From the NCBI RefSeq assembly GCF_024594815.1, contig NZ_JANJOU010000037.1, positions 1 to 58,958 on the forward strand: 58,958 bases of DNA, written 5' to 3'. Under the pieces are notes generated by a model. The model searched no databases. It was not told where the DNA came from and was given only the letters and a program-made list of their open reading frames with translations. Position 1 is the first letter of the stretch. Every line of letters starts with the position of its first letter. The translations under genes and the position numbers were made by a program. Shown piece after piece: positions 8,341-16,214 of the stretch. The DNA is from Roseomonas populi (GTDB lineage: Bacteria; Pseudomonadota; Alphaproteobacteria; Acetobacterales; Acetobacteraceae).

Positions 8341-9230
8341 GCCAGGAAGGCCTCGACCTCCGGCCGGGAGGGGACGCCTGCCCGGCCGCCGGCGCGGGTG
8401 CATTTCAGCGTGGCGGCCGCGACAGCGAAGCGGGCGGCCTCCGCCAAGGTCATCCCCTCGGCCAGCCCGAGCGCGTAGGCGCCGTGGAACACGTCCCCGG
8501 CGCCGAGTGTGTCCACCACGGCCACTTCGGGCGGCCGCAGGCGATGCAGCGCGCCGCCATCCAGCCATAGATAACCCTCCGGCCCCGTGGTCACGCCGAG
8601 CACCACACCGGGCAGGCGTCGTTGCAGGGCATGCAAGCCGGTCCCGGGCTCCATCTCGCCGGAGTGGTGTCGCAGGGCGGATTCCGAGAAGACGACGTGC
8701 CCGGCTAGGCCGATCAGTGCGGCCGCTTCGGGCAGGGGTCCGAGGTCAGCGTCCAGCACGGAGGGGATGCCGTGCCGCCGCGCGATGTCGAGCGCGTGGG
8801 CTCCGCCGAGAGGCCAGCCCATGTCCACCAGCACCGCGCCGCAACCCGCGACCCGCGCCGGGTCGATCCAATCCGGTGGCACCTGGAGGTTGCGGCCGGG
8901 AAAATTCAGGATCAGCCGCTCCCCGGCCGCATCCACGGCCACGGCGGACCAGGCGGATTGTGCCTCCTGCAGCTCCGCGATTCCCGCAACGTCCACCCCG
9001 TAGCGCGCCAGCTCCGCGCGGATCACCCGCCCCGTGTCGTCCGCGCCGACGCGGCCGAAGAGCCGGGCGCTGCCGCCCAGCGCCGCGATGGCGACGGAGG
9101 CGGTAGCGGCGGGGCCGCCGCCGGCTTCCGCCACCGCCGTCGCGTAGAGCTTCGTCGCCTGGGTCGGGAGGGATGGCACCGACAGGATGCGGTCATGCAC
9201 CGTCATCCCGATGCAGGCGACAGAGGCCAT
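8328..9230 (-). CDS. PfkB-family sugar kinase, YihV-like
   Basis: A 300-residue ribokinase-fold protein. It has GGGPAATASVAIAALG near residue 37, GRVGADDTG at 59-67 and the C-terminal DTLGAGDVFHGAYALGL anion hole with catalytic Asp246. The order VACIGMTVHDRI, TKLYA and LKCTRAGGRAGVPS closely resembles sulfofructose kinase YihV. However, the segment I recall as DVRWH in YihV reads DMGWP here, so an anion-contacting Arg may be missing. It begins 5 bases after the ABC binding-protein stop and so belongs to the transporter operon: uptake, phosphorylation here, then cleavage by the LacD-like aldolase. Confidence 0.82.
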   Translation of the reverse strand: MASVACIGMTVHDRILSVPSLPTQATKLYATAVAEAGGGPAATASVAIAALGGSARLFGRVGADDTGRVIRAELARYGVDVAGIAELQEAQSAWSAVAVDAAGERLILNFPGRNLQVPPDWIDPARVAGCGAVLVDMGWPLGGAHALDIARRHGIPSVLDADLGPLPEAAALIGLAGHVVFSESALRHHSGEMEPGTGLHALQRRLPGVVLGVTTGPEGYLWLDGGALHRLRPPEVAVVDTLGAGDVFHGAYALGLAEGMTLAEAARFAVAAATLKCTRAGGRAGVPSRPEVEAFLAQPW

Positions 9231-9235
9231 GCGGA

Positions 9236-10027
9236 TCAGGCATCCGCCAGGGGCAGCAGGTCCACGCCGGTGTAGCGCTTGAAGGCTTCGGCCAGGCGCC
9301 CGTCCGCCTTGGCCTTGTCGATAAAGCCGTTCACGGCGCGGTGCAGCTCCTCGCTGCCGTGGCGCATGCCGATGCCGATCATCTGCGTGCCGAGAGAGAG
9401 CTTCTTCTCATAGTTGCGGCCGGGCTGCAGGCGGTTGGTCTGGGCGGGGATGAGGAAGCCGGTGGCGCAGGCATCCACCTGGCGGGACATCAGCGCCTGG
9501 ATCGTGCTGGCGTCGTTGTCGTAGCGCATCATGATCGCGCCCGGCGCCTTCTCCACCACGATTGGGTCCTGGATGGCCCCGCGCACGACGGAGACGCGCT
9601 TGCCCTTCAGGTCTTCGAAGCTGCGGATCTCTGTCGCCTGCGGCGCCATGATCACGCTCTCCTGCGCGCAATAGGGCTTGGAAAAGAGGATCTGCTCGGC
9701 GCGCTGCGGCGTGATGGTCAGCGTGGCCATCACCAAGTCGGCCTTGCCCGTCAGGATGAAGGGGATGCGGTTCTGGCTGGTCACAGGCACCAGCTCCATC
9801 GGCACGCCGAGGTCCTGCGCAAGCATCCTGCCGACCGTGATGTCGTAGCCGTCCGGCTGCATGGAGGTGTCCAGCATGCCCCAGGGCGGGTTGTTCGTGT
9901 CCATCGCGATCAGCAGCTTGCCGCGCCGCTTGATGGCGTCGAGCGTCACGGCGCCCGACTGCGCGCGGGCCGGCACGGCGGCCATTGACAGGAGCGGCGC
10001 AAGGGCGAGAAGGCTGCGGCGGTTCAT
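9236..10027 (-). CDS. ABC transporter substrate-binding protein, polar amino-acid (family 3) type
   Basis: A 263-residue secreted receptor with a Tat/Sec-like leader (MNRRSLLALAPLLSMAAVPARAQ). Bacterial family-3 motifs follow: AIKRRGKLLIAMDTNNPPWG, QPDGYDITVGRMLAQDLG, LVPVTSQNRIPFILTGKADLV and RAEQILFSKPY. The usual ligands are amino acids, opines and related zwitterions. Here the receptor is coupled to a sugar kinase and aldolase, so an amino sugar, Amadori compound or sugar acid is an alternative. It follows the ATPase gene by 26 bases in the five-gene minus-strand operon. Confidence 0.88.
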   Translation of the reverse strand: MNRRSLLALAPLLSMAAVPARAQSGAVTLDAIKRRGKLLIAMDTNNPPWGMLDTSMQPDGYDITVGRMLAQDLGVPMELVPVTSQNRIPFILTGKADLVMATLTITPQRAEQILFSKPYCAQESVIMAPQATEIRSFEDLKGKRVSVVRGAIQDPIVVEKAPGAIMMRYDNDASTIQALMSRQVDACATGFLIPAQTNRLQPGRNYEKKLSLGTQMIGIGMRHGSEELHRAVNGFIDKAKADGRLAEAFKRYTGVDLLPLADA

Positions 10028-10053
10028 GGTTCTGTTCCTCCCTTTGTGTTTCT

Positions 10054-10791
10054 TCAGTCCCGGACGCTGATGGCCCGGACGAACTGGACGAGTTCCGGCG
10101 TCCGGGGCCGCTCGAAGATCTCGGCGGGTGTGCCCTCCTCGTGCACGCGGCCGGCGTGCATGAAGATCACGCGGCTGGCGGCACGGCGCGCGAAGCTCAT
10201 TTCGTGGGTGACCAGCAGCATCGTCATGTGCCGGGCGGCGAGGTCCTGCACTACCTCCAGCACCTCGCCCACCATCTCCGGGTCGAGGGCGGAGGTGATC
10301 TCGTCGCAGAGCATCACCTTCGGCTCCAGGCCCAGGGCGCGGGCAATCGCCACGCGCTGCTGCTGCCCGCCGGAGAGGGCCGAGGGGTAGGCATCCGCCC
10401 GCGGGGCGAGGCCGACGCGCTCCAGCAGGGCCTGCGCGGTCGCGGCCGCCTCCGCCTTGTCGCGGCCGAGCACCACGCTCTGCGGCAGGGCCACGTTCTC
10501 CCGCGCCGTCAGGTGGGGGAAAAGATTGAAGCTCTGGAATACCATGCCGACGTCCTGGCGCAGCGCGCGGAGCGCCCTCGGGTCACGGCTGACGTTGTGG
10601 CCGGCCACCGTGATGCTGCCGCCGTCGATGGTTTCCAGCCCGTTGATGCAACGCAGAAGGGTGCTCTTGCCCGAGCCGCTGCGGCCGAGGATCGCCACCA
10701 CCTCGCCGGCCGCGATGTCGAGCGACACGCCGTCCAGCACGGTCTGGCTGCCGTAGCGCTTATGCAGAGACTGGACCTGGACGATCAACAT
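10054..10791 (-). CDS. ABC transporter ATP-binding protein, polar amino-acid type
   Basis: A 245-residue ATPase of the GlnQ/HisP kind. Walker A is GRSGSGKSTL, the Q-loop lies in MVFQSFNLFPHLT, the signature is LSGGQQQRVAIARAL, Walker B is KVMLCDEITSALDP and the H-loop is VTHEMSFAR. It energises import through the two permeases encoded just upstream. Its start at 10791 overlaps the end of the second permease by 32 bases. The length is normal and no defect is seen. Confidence 0.93.
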   Translation of the reverse strand: MLIVQVQSLHKRYGSQTVLDGVSLDIAAGEVVAILGRSGSGKSTLLRCINGLETIDGGSITVAGHNVSRDPRALRALRQDVGMVFQSFNLFPHLTARENVALPQSVVLGRDKAEAAATAQALLERVGLAPRADAYPSALSGGQQQRVAIARALGLEPKVMLCDEITSALDPEMVGEVLEVVQDLAARHMTMLLVTHEMSFARRAASRVIFMHAGRVHEEGTPAEIFERPRTPELVQFVRAISVRD

Positions 10792-11425
10792 GCAGCCTCT
10801 TCTCCAGCCGACGGCTGAGCAGGGTCAGGGGGAAGCAGAGCACGAAATAGATCGCCGCCGCGACGAGATAGACGCTGATCGGCTGGAAGGTGAGGTTGTT
10901 CACGAACTGCGAGGCCTGGGTCAGCTCCTGGAAGCCGATAATCGAGGCGAGCGAGGTGTTCTTAATGATCTGCACCATGAAGCCCACCGTCGGCGGGATG
11001 GCGATGCGGATGGATTGCGGCACAATGACGTGGCGGAACTGCTCCATTCGGCTGAAGCCGAGCGCGGCGGAGGCCTGCCACTGACCACCCGGCACCGCCT
11101 CGATCGCGCCGCGCCAGATCTCACCGAAATAGGCGCCGGCGTAGCAGGAAAGGGCGACGGTGACGGCGAAGTAGGCGTTCTGGCCTAGACCCGTGAGCGC
11201 CAGCCCGAAGAAAACGAGGAAAAGCAGCATCAGCAGTGGCGTGCACTGGAACAACAAGATCCAGGCCCGCGCGAAGCCGCTGGCGAGGCGGTTGCCGGAG
11301 ACGCGCATGAAGGCGAGCAGCAGCCCCAGCGCGCCGCCGCCGACGTAAGCGATGAGGGAGAGGATCACCGTCCAGCGCGCGGCCTGGAGCATGAAGAGGA
11401 ATTCGGGCGTGCCGAAGCTGCGCAT
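10760..11425 (-). CDS. ABC transporter permease 2, polar amino-acid type
   Basis: A 221-residue inner-membrane protein from ATG 11425 (MRSFGTPEFLFML), whose A is shared with the preceding permease's TGA. It has several hydrophobic helices and the cytoplasmic EAA loop SAALGFSRMEQFRHVIVPQSIR, which contacts the ATPase. TVGFMVQIIKNTSLASIIG is typical of HisM/GlnP permeases. The same frame stays open far upstream, but that part only shadows the first permease. The heterodimeric partner is the gene at 11425-12096. Confidence 0.9.
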   Translation of the reverse strand: MRSFGTPEFLFMLQAARWTVILSLIAYVGGGALGLLLAFMRVSGNRLASGFARAWILLFQCTPLLMLLFLVFFGLALTGLGQNAYFAVTVALSCYAGAYFGEIWRGAIEAVPGGQWQASAALGFSRMEQFRHVIVPQSIRIAIPPTVGFMVQIIKNTSLASIIGFQELTQASQFVNNLTFQPISVYLVAAAIYFVLCFPLTLLSRRLEKRLHVDRPGPVSA

Positions 11426-12096
11426 CAGAGGCGGCCCCGGCGCGCGAACCACGCCACGTCCGCCCAGGCGAACAGGAGCTTCAGCGCGAAGGCGATGACC
11501 AGGTAGATGAGGGTGACGACGATGTAGACCTCGAAGGGACGGAAGGTCTCCGTCTCCAGCACGTGGCCCACCGCCGTCAGTTCCTCTGCGGAGACGGTGG
11601 AGACGACGCTGGAGCCGAGCATGACGAGGATGAACTGGCTGCCCAGCGCCGGCGCCGCCACGCGGAGCGCAGGGAAGAGAACGATGTGGCGGATGATGTC
11701 GGCCGTGGAGAAGGCCAGCGCCCGCGCCGCCTCGATCTGCCCACGCGGGACCGCCATGATGCCAGAGCGGATGATCTCCGTGGTATAGGCGGCGCAATTT
11801 ACGGACATGCCGATCAGCGCTGCCGTGACCGGGTCCAGCGAGATGCCGATCGAGGGAAGGCCGAAATAGATGAGGAAGAGCTGGATCAGGAAGGGTGTGT
11901 TGCGGATCACCTCGACATAGGCGCCGATGATCCGGTCCGCCCAACGTCCGGCAAAGGCCCGCAACACCGCGAAGAGGGTGCCGAAGACCAGCCCGGCCAC
12001 CATGGCCGCGATGGAGAGCTGGACCGTCAGCCACGCACCCTTCGCGAGCAGGCCGAAGCTCGCGAAGACGGTCCCGAACTGGAACGTGTACTCCAT
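11425..12096 (-). CDS. ABC transporter permease 1, polar amino-acid type
   Basis: A 223-residue membrane protein starting MEYTFQFGTVFASFG. It carries VIRNTPFLIQLFLIYFGLP, the hallmark of HisQ/GlnP permeases, and the EAA loop ARALAFSTADIIRHIVLFPAL. It is the first gene of the operon permease 1 > permease 2 > ATPase > binding protein > PfkB kinase. The operon reads away from the divergent RpiR regulator, so both are probably controlled from the 97-base gap at 12097-12193. Confidence 0.9.
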   Translation of the reverse strand: MEYTFQFGTVFASFGLLAKGAWLTVQLSIAAMVAGLVFGTLFAVLRAFAGRWADRIIGAYVEVIRNTPFLIQLFLIYFGLPSIGISLDPVTAALIGMSVNCAAYTTEIIRSGIMAVPRGQIEAARALAFSTADIIRHIVLFPALRVAAPALGSQFILVMLGSSVVSTVSAEELTAVGHVLETETFRPFEVYIVVTLIYLVIAFALKLLFAWADVAWFARRGRL

Positions 12097-12163
12097 TCTT
12101 CCCTGGCTTTCTTCCCGGCGCCGAGGCTAGACCGATGAAGAAGATGTTTCAACTTTCGATTCG

Positions 12164-12186
12164 TGGAAAATTGGTTCCAATGGAAC
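12164..12186. promoter_or_regulatory. Candidate RpiR operator between ABC operon and regulator
   Basis: The sequence contains TGGAA (12164-12168), TTCCA (12175-12179) and TGGAA (12181-12185). The core GTTCCAATGGAAC at 12174-12186 is a perfect inverted repeat with a 3-base spacer. Boxes of the same sequence lie at the LacD/racemase promoter 4.9 kb away. The position, directly before the RpiR gene and divergent from the ABC operon, suggests autoregulation plus transporter control. Confidence 0.5.
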
Positions 12187-12193
12187 GGGATGG

Positions 12194-13021
12194 ATGGAGC
12201 GCGCGATGACGCCGGACGCGAGACGCGACATCCTACTGGAGGAGTTGCGGCAGCGGCACGCCGACCTCAGCCCCCGCTTGCAGCAAGCCGCACGGCACAT
12301 CCTGGACCACCCGAACCAAGCGGCCCTGAGCACGGTGACAGAGCTGAGCGCGGCGGCGGGCGTGCAGCCCTCCACCCTCATCCGCCTCGCCCAGGCCCTC
12401 GGCTTTCCAGGTTTTTCCGACATGCAGAAGGTGCTGGTGGACGCCCTAGCCACCGCGTCTTCCAGTTATGGCGAGCGGGTGCATCAGCTCCGCGCGGCCG
12501 GGGCCAGGGCCGGGGAGGGGGCGGCGGGCCTGCTGCGGCATGCCGGGGAGCTGAACCAGATCTCGCTGCAGAACCTGATCGACACGGTCGATCCCGTGGC
12601 CCTGGAACGCGCCGTCGCCATCCTTGCGGCCGCTCCCTTGGTGCACGTCGTCGGGCAGAGGCGATCCCATCCCGTGGCGGGCTACATCGCCTATGGCCTG
12701 ACCCGCTCCGGCAAGGCGGCCCGGCTACTGGCCGGTGCCGCCGGCATGTTGCGGGACGAGGTGGAGACCATGCGCCCCGGCGACGCGCTCGTCGTCATCA
12801 GCCTGCACCCCTATTCCGACGAGGCGATCAAGGCCGCTGCCTGGGCCTCCGCGCACGGCGTCTCGGTCGTGACGCTCTCCGACGGGCCGCTGAGTCCGCT
12901 GCTGGCGTCCGCCTCGGTCTCGCTCGATGTCCGGGATGCGGAGCTCTTCGGGTTTCGGTCCCTCGTGGCCCAGATGTGCCTCGCGCAGGTGCTGGTCCTA
13001 GGTGCCTTGCAGGCCCGGTGA
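12194..13021 (+). CDS. RpiR/MurR-family transcriptional regulator
   Basis: A 275-residue protein with an N-terminal HTH (SPRLQQAARHILDHPNQAALSTV through STLIRLAQALGFPGFSDMQ, residues about 27-80). A SIS sugar-phosphate-binding domain follows (VHVVGQRRSHPVAGYIAYGL, ALVVISLHPYSDEAIKAA). Such proteins sense phosphorylated sugars, which fits the adjacent kinase/aldolase pathway. The start could be ATG 12194 or ATG 12206, and the latter has GGAG at a good distance. With the first start the putative operator ends only 7 bases before the gene. Known homologues may repress or activate. Confidence 0.87.
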   Translation: MERAMTPDARRDILLEELRQRHADLSPRLQQAARHILDHPNQAALSTVTELSAAAGVQPSTLIRLAQALGFPGFSDMQKVLVDALATASSSYGERVHQLRAAGARAGEGAAGLLRHAGELNQISLQNLIDTVDPVALERAVAILAAAPLVHVVGQRRSHPVAGYIAYGLTRSGKAARLLAGAAGMLRDEVETMRPGDALVVISLHPYSDEAIKAAAWASAHGVSVVTLSDGPLSPLLASASVSLDVRDAELFGFRSLVAQMCLAQVLVLGALQAR

Positions 13022-13200
13022 GACGGCGCGGGCGCGGGGGCGGCGACACGGGTGCAGGGGACTTGATTGCATTCCGGCGTTCGCTCGGCCGTGCATCCTT
13101 CTCCGGATGGTCTCCGTGCCGGGTTGCGGGCACAGGTGCCACCCGGCGGCTGGGCTGCCATCCGCACCACCGCCTTGCCATCCGGGCTGCGGCCCGTCCC

Positions 13201-13998
13201 CTACCCGGAAGCAGGGTCCGCCGACATCTGCGCCGCCCCGCCCAGCGCCGCCGTGGCCCGGGCAGCGCAGGCCAGGAGTTCCCGGACTTCCGCGCTCCCC
13301 CGCTCCGTGCTCAGCGAGTTCTGCGATCCGATGATGCTGAGGGCGAAGCGGATGCCGCCGCTCCAGTCTCGGACCGGGGCGGCGGCGGAGGCGTAGCCGG
13401 TGCCGTCGTCGCGCCGGACGACGACGTAGCCAGCCTCGCGCATCTCCCGCCGCGCCGCCTCAACGATGGCTGGTCCTGACAGGGTCGCGGTGGCCCCGGT
13501 CCCCCGCTCGCGCCCGATCAGCGGCAGGGTCGCCGCCTCGGGGAGGCAGGCCGCGAAGACCTTGCCCGCCGCGGTCGCCGTGATGGAGAGAAGGCCGGTC
13601 CGGAGCTCTAGCGCCGAGCGCCAGTCGCCCTCCTGCTTGAAGAGGCTGACCGGGCCGTCATCGGTCCAGGCCGTCACGGCAGCGCTGTGGCGCGTGGTGT
13701 CGCGCAGGGCCGTCACCTCCTGCCGCGCGATCTCGAAGCCGTCGATCTGCTGGATGGCGCTCATCCCCAGCGCGACGGCAGAGGATCCGAGCCGGTAGTG
13801 ACCGGGCTTACCGTCAGTCGCCGCGAGCCCCGTGCGGACGAGGCTGACGAGGTAATTGTTGGCCGCGCTGGGCGACATCCCCGCTCCCGCCGCGATCTCC
13901 TTCAGCGGCAAAGGGCGACGGGAGGCCTGCAGGACTTGGAGCAGGCGAAAGGCGATCTCGATGGACTGGATGCCGCGCCGGGCCGGGATTTCGCTCAT
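13201..13998 (-). CDS. IclR-family transcriptional regulator
   Basis: A 265-residue regulator. The start at ATG 13998 (MSEIPARRGIQSIEIAFRLL) fits the usual family N-terminus, and the upstream extension to 14085 is not conserved-looking. The winged HTH reads PLPLKEIAAGAGMSPSAANNYLVSLVRTGL. The C-terminal effector domain includes ITATAAGKVFAACLPE and GTGYASAAAPVRDWSGG. It is divergent from the Bug/aldo-keto reductase operon, and the gap contains a strong inverted repeat at 14079-14097. A colinear copy of this promoter at 16133-16198 makes this protein the likely controller of both plus-strand operons. The 179 bases 13022-13200, between this gene and the convergent RpiR gene, hold nothing I recognise. 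Confidence 0.88.
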   Translation of the reverse strand: MSEIPARRGIQSIEIAFRLLQVLQASRRPLPLKEIAAGAGMSPSAANNYLVSLVRTGLAATDGKPGHYRLGSSAVALGMSAIQQIDGFEIARQEVTALRDTTRHSAAVTAWTDDGPVSLFKQEGDWRSALELRTGLLSITATAAGKVFAACLPEAATLPLIGRERGTGATATLSGPAIVEAARREMREAGYVVVRRDDGTGYASAAAPVRDWSGGIRFALSIIGSQNSLSTERGSAEVRELLACAARATAALGGAAQMSADPASG

Positions 13999-14032
13999 GG
14001 GACTCCGTGCGGCGAATGCCCCTCCATCCTCG

Positions 14033-14097
14033 TTGACAGAAGAGGAGGCCGCCCGCCACCATACAACATAACTAGAAGTATTCAATATAATTGAATA
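14033..14097 (+). promoter_or_regulatory. IclR-type promoter/operator of the Bug-AKR operon
   Basis: A consensus -35 hexamer TTGACA lies at 14033-14038. A half-site ATACAACATAA (14061-14071) follows 22 bases later, and then the perfect inverted repeat TATTCAATATAATTGAATA (14079-14097; 7-base arms, 5-base spacer). The -10 region (CACCAT, 14057-14062) is weak, suggesting activation. The same elements occur with identical spacing at 16133-16197. The region is AT-rich within very GC-rich DNA and lies between the IclR gene and this operon. Confidence 0.6.
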
Positions 14098-14147
14098 ATC
14101 GCCGCGCTTTCTTCGGGGCGAAGCGGCAACGGGCGGAGGAAGCGATC

Positions 14148-15149
14148 ATGGACGATGTCGCGAGACTTCTCACCCGGCGAGCGCTCCTCGCCGCAGGTGG
14201 CGCGCTTGCAAACGCCTTCTGCGGCCAAGCCTTGGCACAGGGGCCCTCGCCAAACCTCTCGGCACGCCCCGTCACCATCGTCGTGCCCTTCGCCCCGGGC
14301 GGTCTGGCCGATGTCACCGCTCGGCTAGTGGCAGAGAAGCTGCGAAGTGGCCTCGGAACCTCCGTCGTGGTCGAGAACCGGCCCGGCGCGGGCGGCATCG
14401 CCGGCGCCCGCGCCGTCGCCGGGGCTGCGCCGGACGGGTCCACGCTACTGGTCGCCAATACCAACTTGGCGATCAACCCCAGCCTCTACCGCAGCCTACC
14501 CTACGACACGGAGACAGCCTTCGCGCCGGTCATCCTCGCGCTCACGGTGCCGAACGTCATCGTCGTCCGCTCCGGGCTGGCGGCCCGGAACCTGGGGGAG
14601 CTGATCGCGCTTGCTAGGGCAGAGCCGGGGCGACTGAATTACGCATCCGCCGGAAGCGGCACCTTCCCGCATCTCGCCATGGCACTCCTCCTGCAGAGCG
14701 CCGGGATCGAGATGGCGCACATTCCCTACAACGGCGCGGCCCCGGCCATGTCGGCGATTCTCGCGGGGCAGGTGGAGGTGCTCTCCTCCGATCCGCCGGG
14801 GGCGATGCCGCAGATCGCGGCCGGCGCCCTCCGCCCGCTCGCCGTCACCTCCTCCGCCCGGCTCGCCGCGATGCCGGAGGTACCCACCGCCGTGGAGGCC
14901 GGGCTGCCCGGCTTCGAGGCTGTGGGCTGGCAGGGCTTCGTCGCCCCGGCGGGCACGCCGGAGCCGGTGATCCGCGCGCTGAACGCCGCCATCACCGCCG
15001 CGCTGGCCGCGCCCGACGTGCGGGAACGGCTCCTCTCCCAGGGCGTCGCCTTCGCGCCCGGGACGCCGGCCGCCTTCGGCGAGTTCCTGCGCCGCGACAT
15101 CGAGCGCTGGCGCGGTGCCGTCGCAGCCTCCGGCGCCCGGGTGGAGTAG
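14148..15149 (+). CDS. TTT (Bug) solute-binding protein
   Basis: A 333-residue protein starting at ATG 14148 (MDDVARLLTRRALLAAGG) behind GGAGGAAG; an upstream in-frame TTG at 14091 lies inside the operator and is rejected. A Tat-like leader ends near ALAQG. Hallmarks are TIVVPFAPGGLADVTARL, VVENRPGAGGIAGA, PDGSTLLVANTNLAINP, HIPYNGAAPAMSAILAG and PTAVEAGLPGFEAVGW. It is the first gene of a two-gene operon with an aldo/keto reductase, separated by 5 bases, under the candidate IclR promoter. Confidence 0.9.
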   Translation: MDDVARLLTRRALLAAGGALANAFCGQALAQGPSPNLSARPVTIVVPFAPGGLADVTARLVAEKLRSGLGTSVVVENRPGAGGIAGARAVAGAAPDGSTLLVANTNLAINPSLYRSLPYDTETAFAPVILALTVPNVIVVRSGLAARNLGELIALARAEPGRLNYASAGSGTFPHLAMALLLQSAGIEMAHIPYNGAAPAMSAILAGQVEVLSSDPPGAMPQIAAGALRPLAVTSSARLAAMPEVPTAVEAGLPGFEAVGWQGFVAPAGTPEPVIRALNAAITAALAAPDVRERLLSQGVAFAPGTPAAFGEFLRRDIERWRGAVAASGARVE

Positions 15150-15154
15150 AGGCG

Positions 15155-16120
15155 GTGGAGGAGCGAAACCTCGGCCGCTCGGGCCTGCGCGTCTCGGCCG
15201 TGGGGCTGGGCTGCAACAACATCGGCGGGCGCTGCGACTGGGAAGCCTCCCGTGCCGTGGTGCACGCGGCGCTCGACAGCGGCATCACCCTGTTCGACAC
15301 GGCCAACGTCTACCCGCGCGGCGACCGAGGCCGTTCGGAGGAGTATCTCGGCAAGATCCTCGGCGATCGGCGGAAGGAGATCGTCCTCGCGACGAAGGTC
15401 GGGATCCCCATGGATGGCGGCCGCCTCGGCGGCCTCTCCCGCCGCACGGTCATGGCCTCCGCCGAGGAGAGCCTGCGGCGCCTCGGCACGGACTGGATCG
15501 ACCTCTACCAGTTCCACCGTTTCGACCCGCTGACCCCGGTGGAGGAGACGCTGCGCGCGATGGACGACCTCGTCCGCCAGGGCAAGGTCCGCTACATCGG
15601 CTGCTCCCGCTTTGCCGCCTGGCAGGTCGTGGACGCGCTCTGGACATCGCAGGTGAACGGGCTGAACGCCTTCGTCTCCTGCCAGAACGAGTACAGCCTG
15701 CTGGCGCGGGAACCGGATCTCGGCCTGCTAGATGCGATGGCCGCGAAGGGGCTGGGCATGCTGCCCTATTTCCCGCTGGCGAGCGGGCTGCTGACGGGCA
15801 AGTACCGCCGGGACGCGCCGCTGCCCGGCGGCGCGCGCCTGTCCTACACGCCCGAGCTCTCCGGCCACTTCGTCACGGACCACAACTGGGCCGTGCTGGA
15901 GCGGCTGGAGCGGTTCTGCGCCGCGCGCGGCCGCACGCTGCTGGAACTGGCCTTCTCCTGGCTGCTCGCGCGTCCGACCGTCGCCAGCGTGATCGCCGGC
16001 GCGACGCGGCCGGAGCAAATCGCCGGGAACATCGCGGCCGCTGGATGGAAACCCGGCCCGGAGGACATGGCGGACATCGATGCGATCACCGCGCCCGTGC
16101 GCCGAGCACCAGCGCCCTGA
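15155..16120 (+). CDS. Aldo/keto reductase
   Basis: A 321-residue (beta/alpha)8 NADPH-dependent oxidoreductase with a GTG start at 15155. The catalytic tetrad is visible: Asp and Tyr in LFDTANVYPRG, Lys in VLATKVGIP and His in LYQFHRFDPL. NEYSLLARE and ASVIAGATRPEQIAGNIAA form the cofactor region of the AKR11/12-like, voltage-gated-channel-beta-type branch. It probably reduces or oxidises a carbonyl of the compound bound by the adjacent Bug receptor. The 3' end lies only 12 bases before the next IclR-type promoter. Confidence 0.88.
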   Translation: MEERNLGRSGLRVSAVGLGCNNIGGRCDWEASRAVVHAALDSGITLFDTANVYPRGDRGRSEEYLGKILGDRRKEIVLATKVGIPMDGGRLGGLSRRTVMASAEESLRRLGTDWIDLYQFHRFDPLTPVEETLRAMDDLVRQGKVRYIGCSRFAAWQVVDALWTSQVNGLNAFVSCQNEYSLLAREPDLGLLDAMAAKGLGMLPYFPLASGLLTGKYRRDAPLPGGARLSYTPELSGHFVTDHNWAVLERLERFCAARGRTLLELAFSWLLARPTVASVIAGATRPEQIAGNIAAAGWKPGPEDMADIDAITAPVRRAPAP

Positions 16121-16132
16121 GGGTCATTTCCG

Positions 16133-16198
16133 TTGACAGGGCGGGTGCTACGGCGAGATCATTCAACATAAGAAAACACATACAATATTGTTGTATGT
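16133..16198 (+). promoter_or_regulatory. IclR-type promoter/operator of the VOC-LLM operon
   Basis: TTGACA at 16133-16138 is followed after 22 bases by ATTCAACATAA (16161-16171), and then after 7 bases by the inverted repeat CATACAATATTGTTGTATG (16179-16197; outer bases extend it to 16178-16198, 8-base arms around a 5-base spacer). A weak -10, GATCAT, lies at 16157-16162. The order and every spacing equal those at 14033-14097, although the spacer sequences differ. This is strong sequence evidence for one regulator at two promoters. Confidence 0.62.
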
Positions 16199-16214
16199 AA
16201 AGGGAGGACCTGGG

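Noticed and set aside
7171-8568. Minus-strand open frame of 465 codons
   Set aside because: It is antisense to the LacD-like aldolase, whose motifs are clear; the translation is Arg/Gly/Ala-rich without domain features.
8328-9230. Sulfofructose kinase and a complete sulfo-EMP pathway
   Set aside because: No isomerase (YihS) or reductase (YihU) genes are present and an anion-binding Arg motif appears changed, so only a YihV-like fold is claimed.
12097-12193. Riboswitch in the ABC operon leader
   Set aside because: The gap is only 97 bases, is shared by two divergent genes and holds operator-like repeats rather than an aptamer-like fold.
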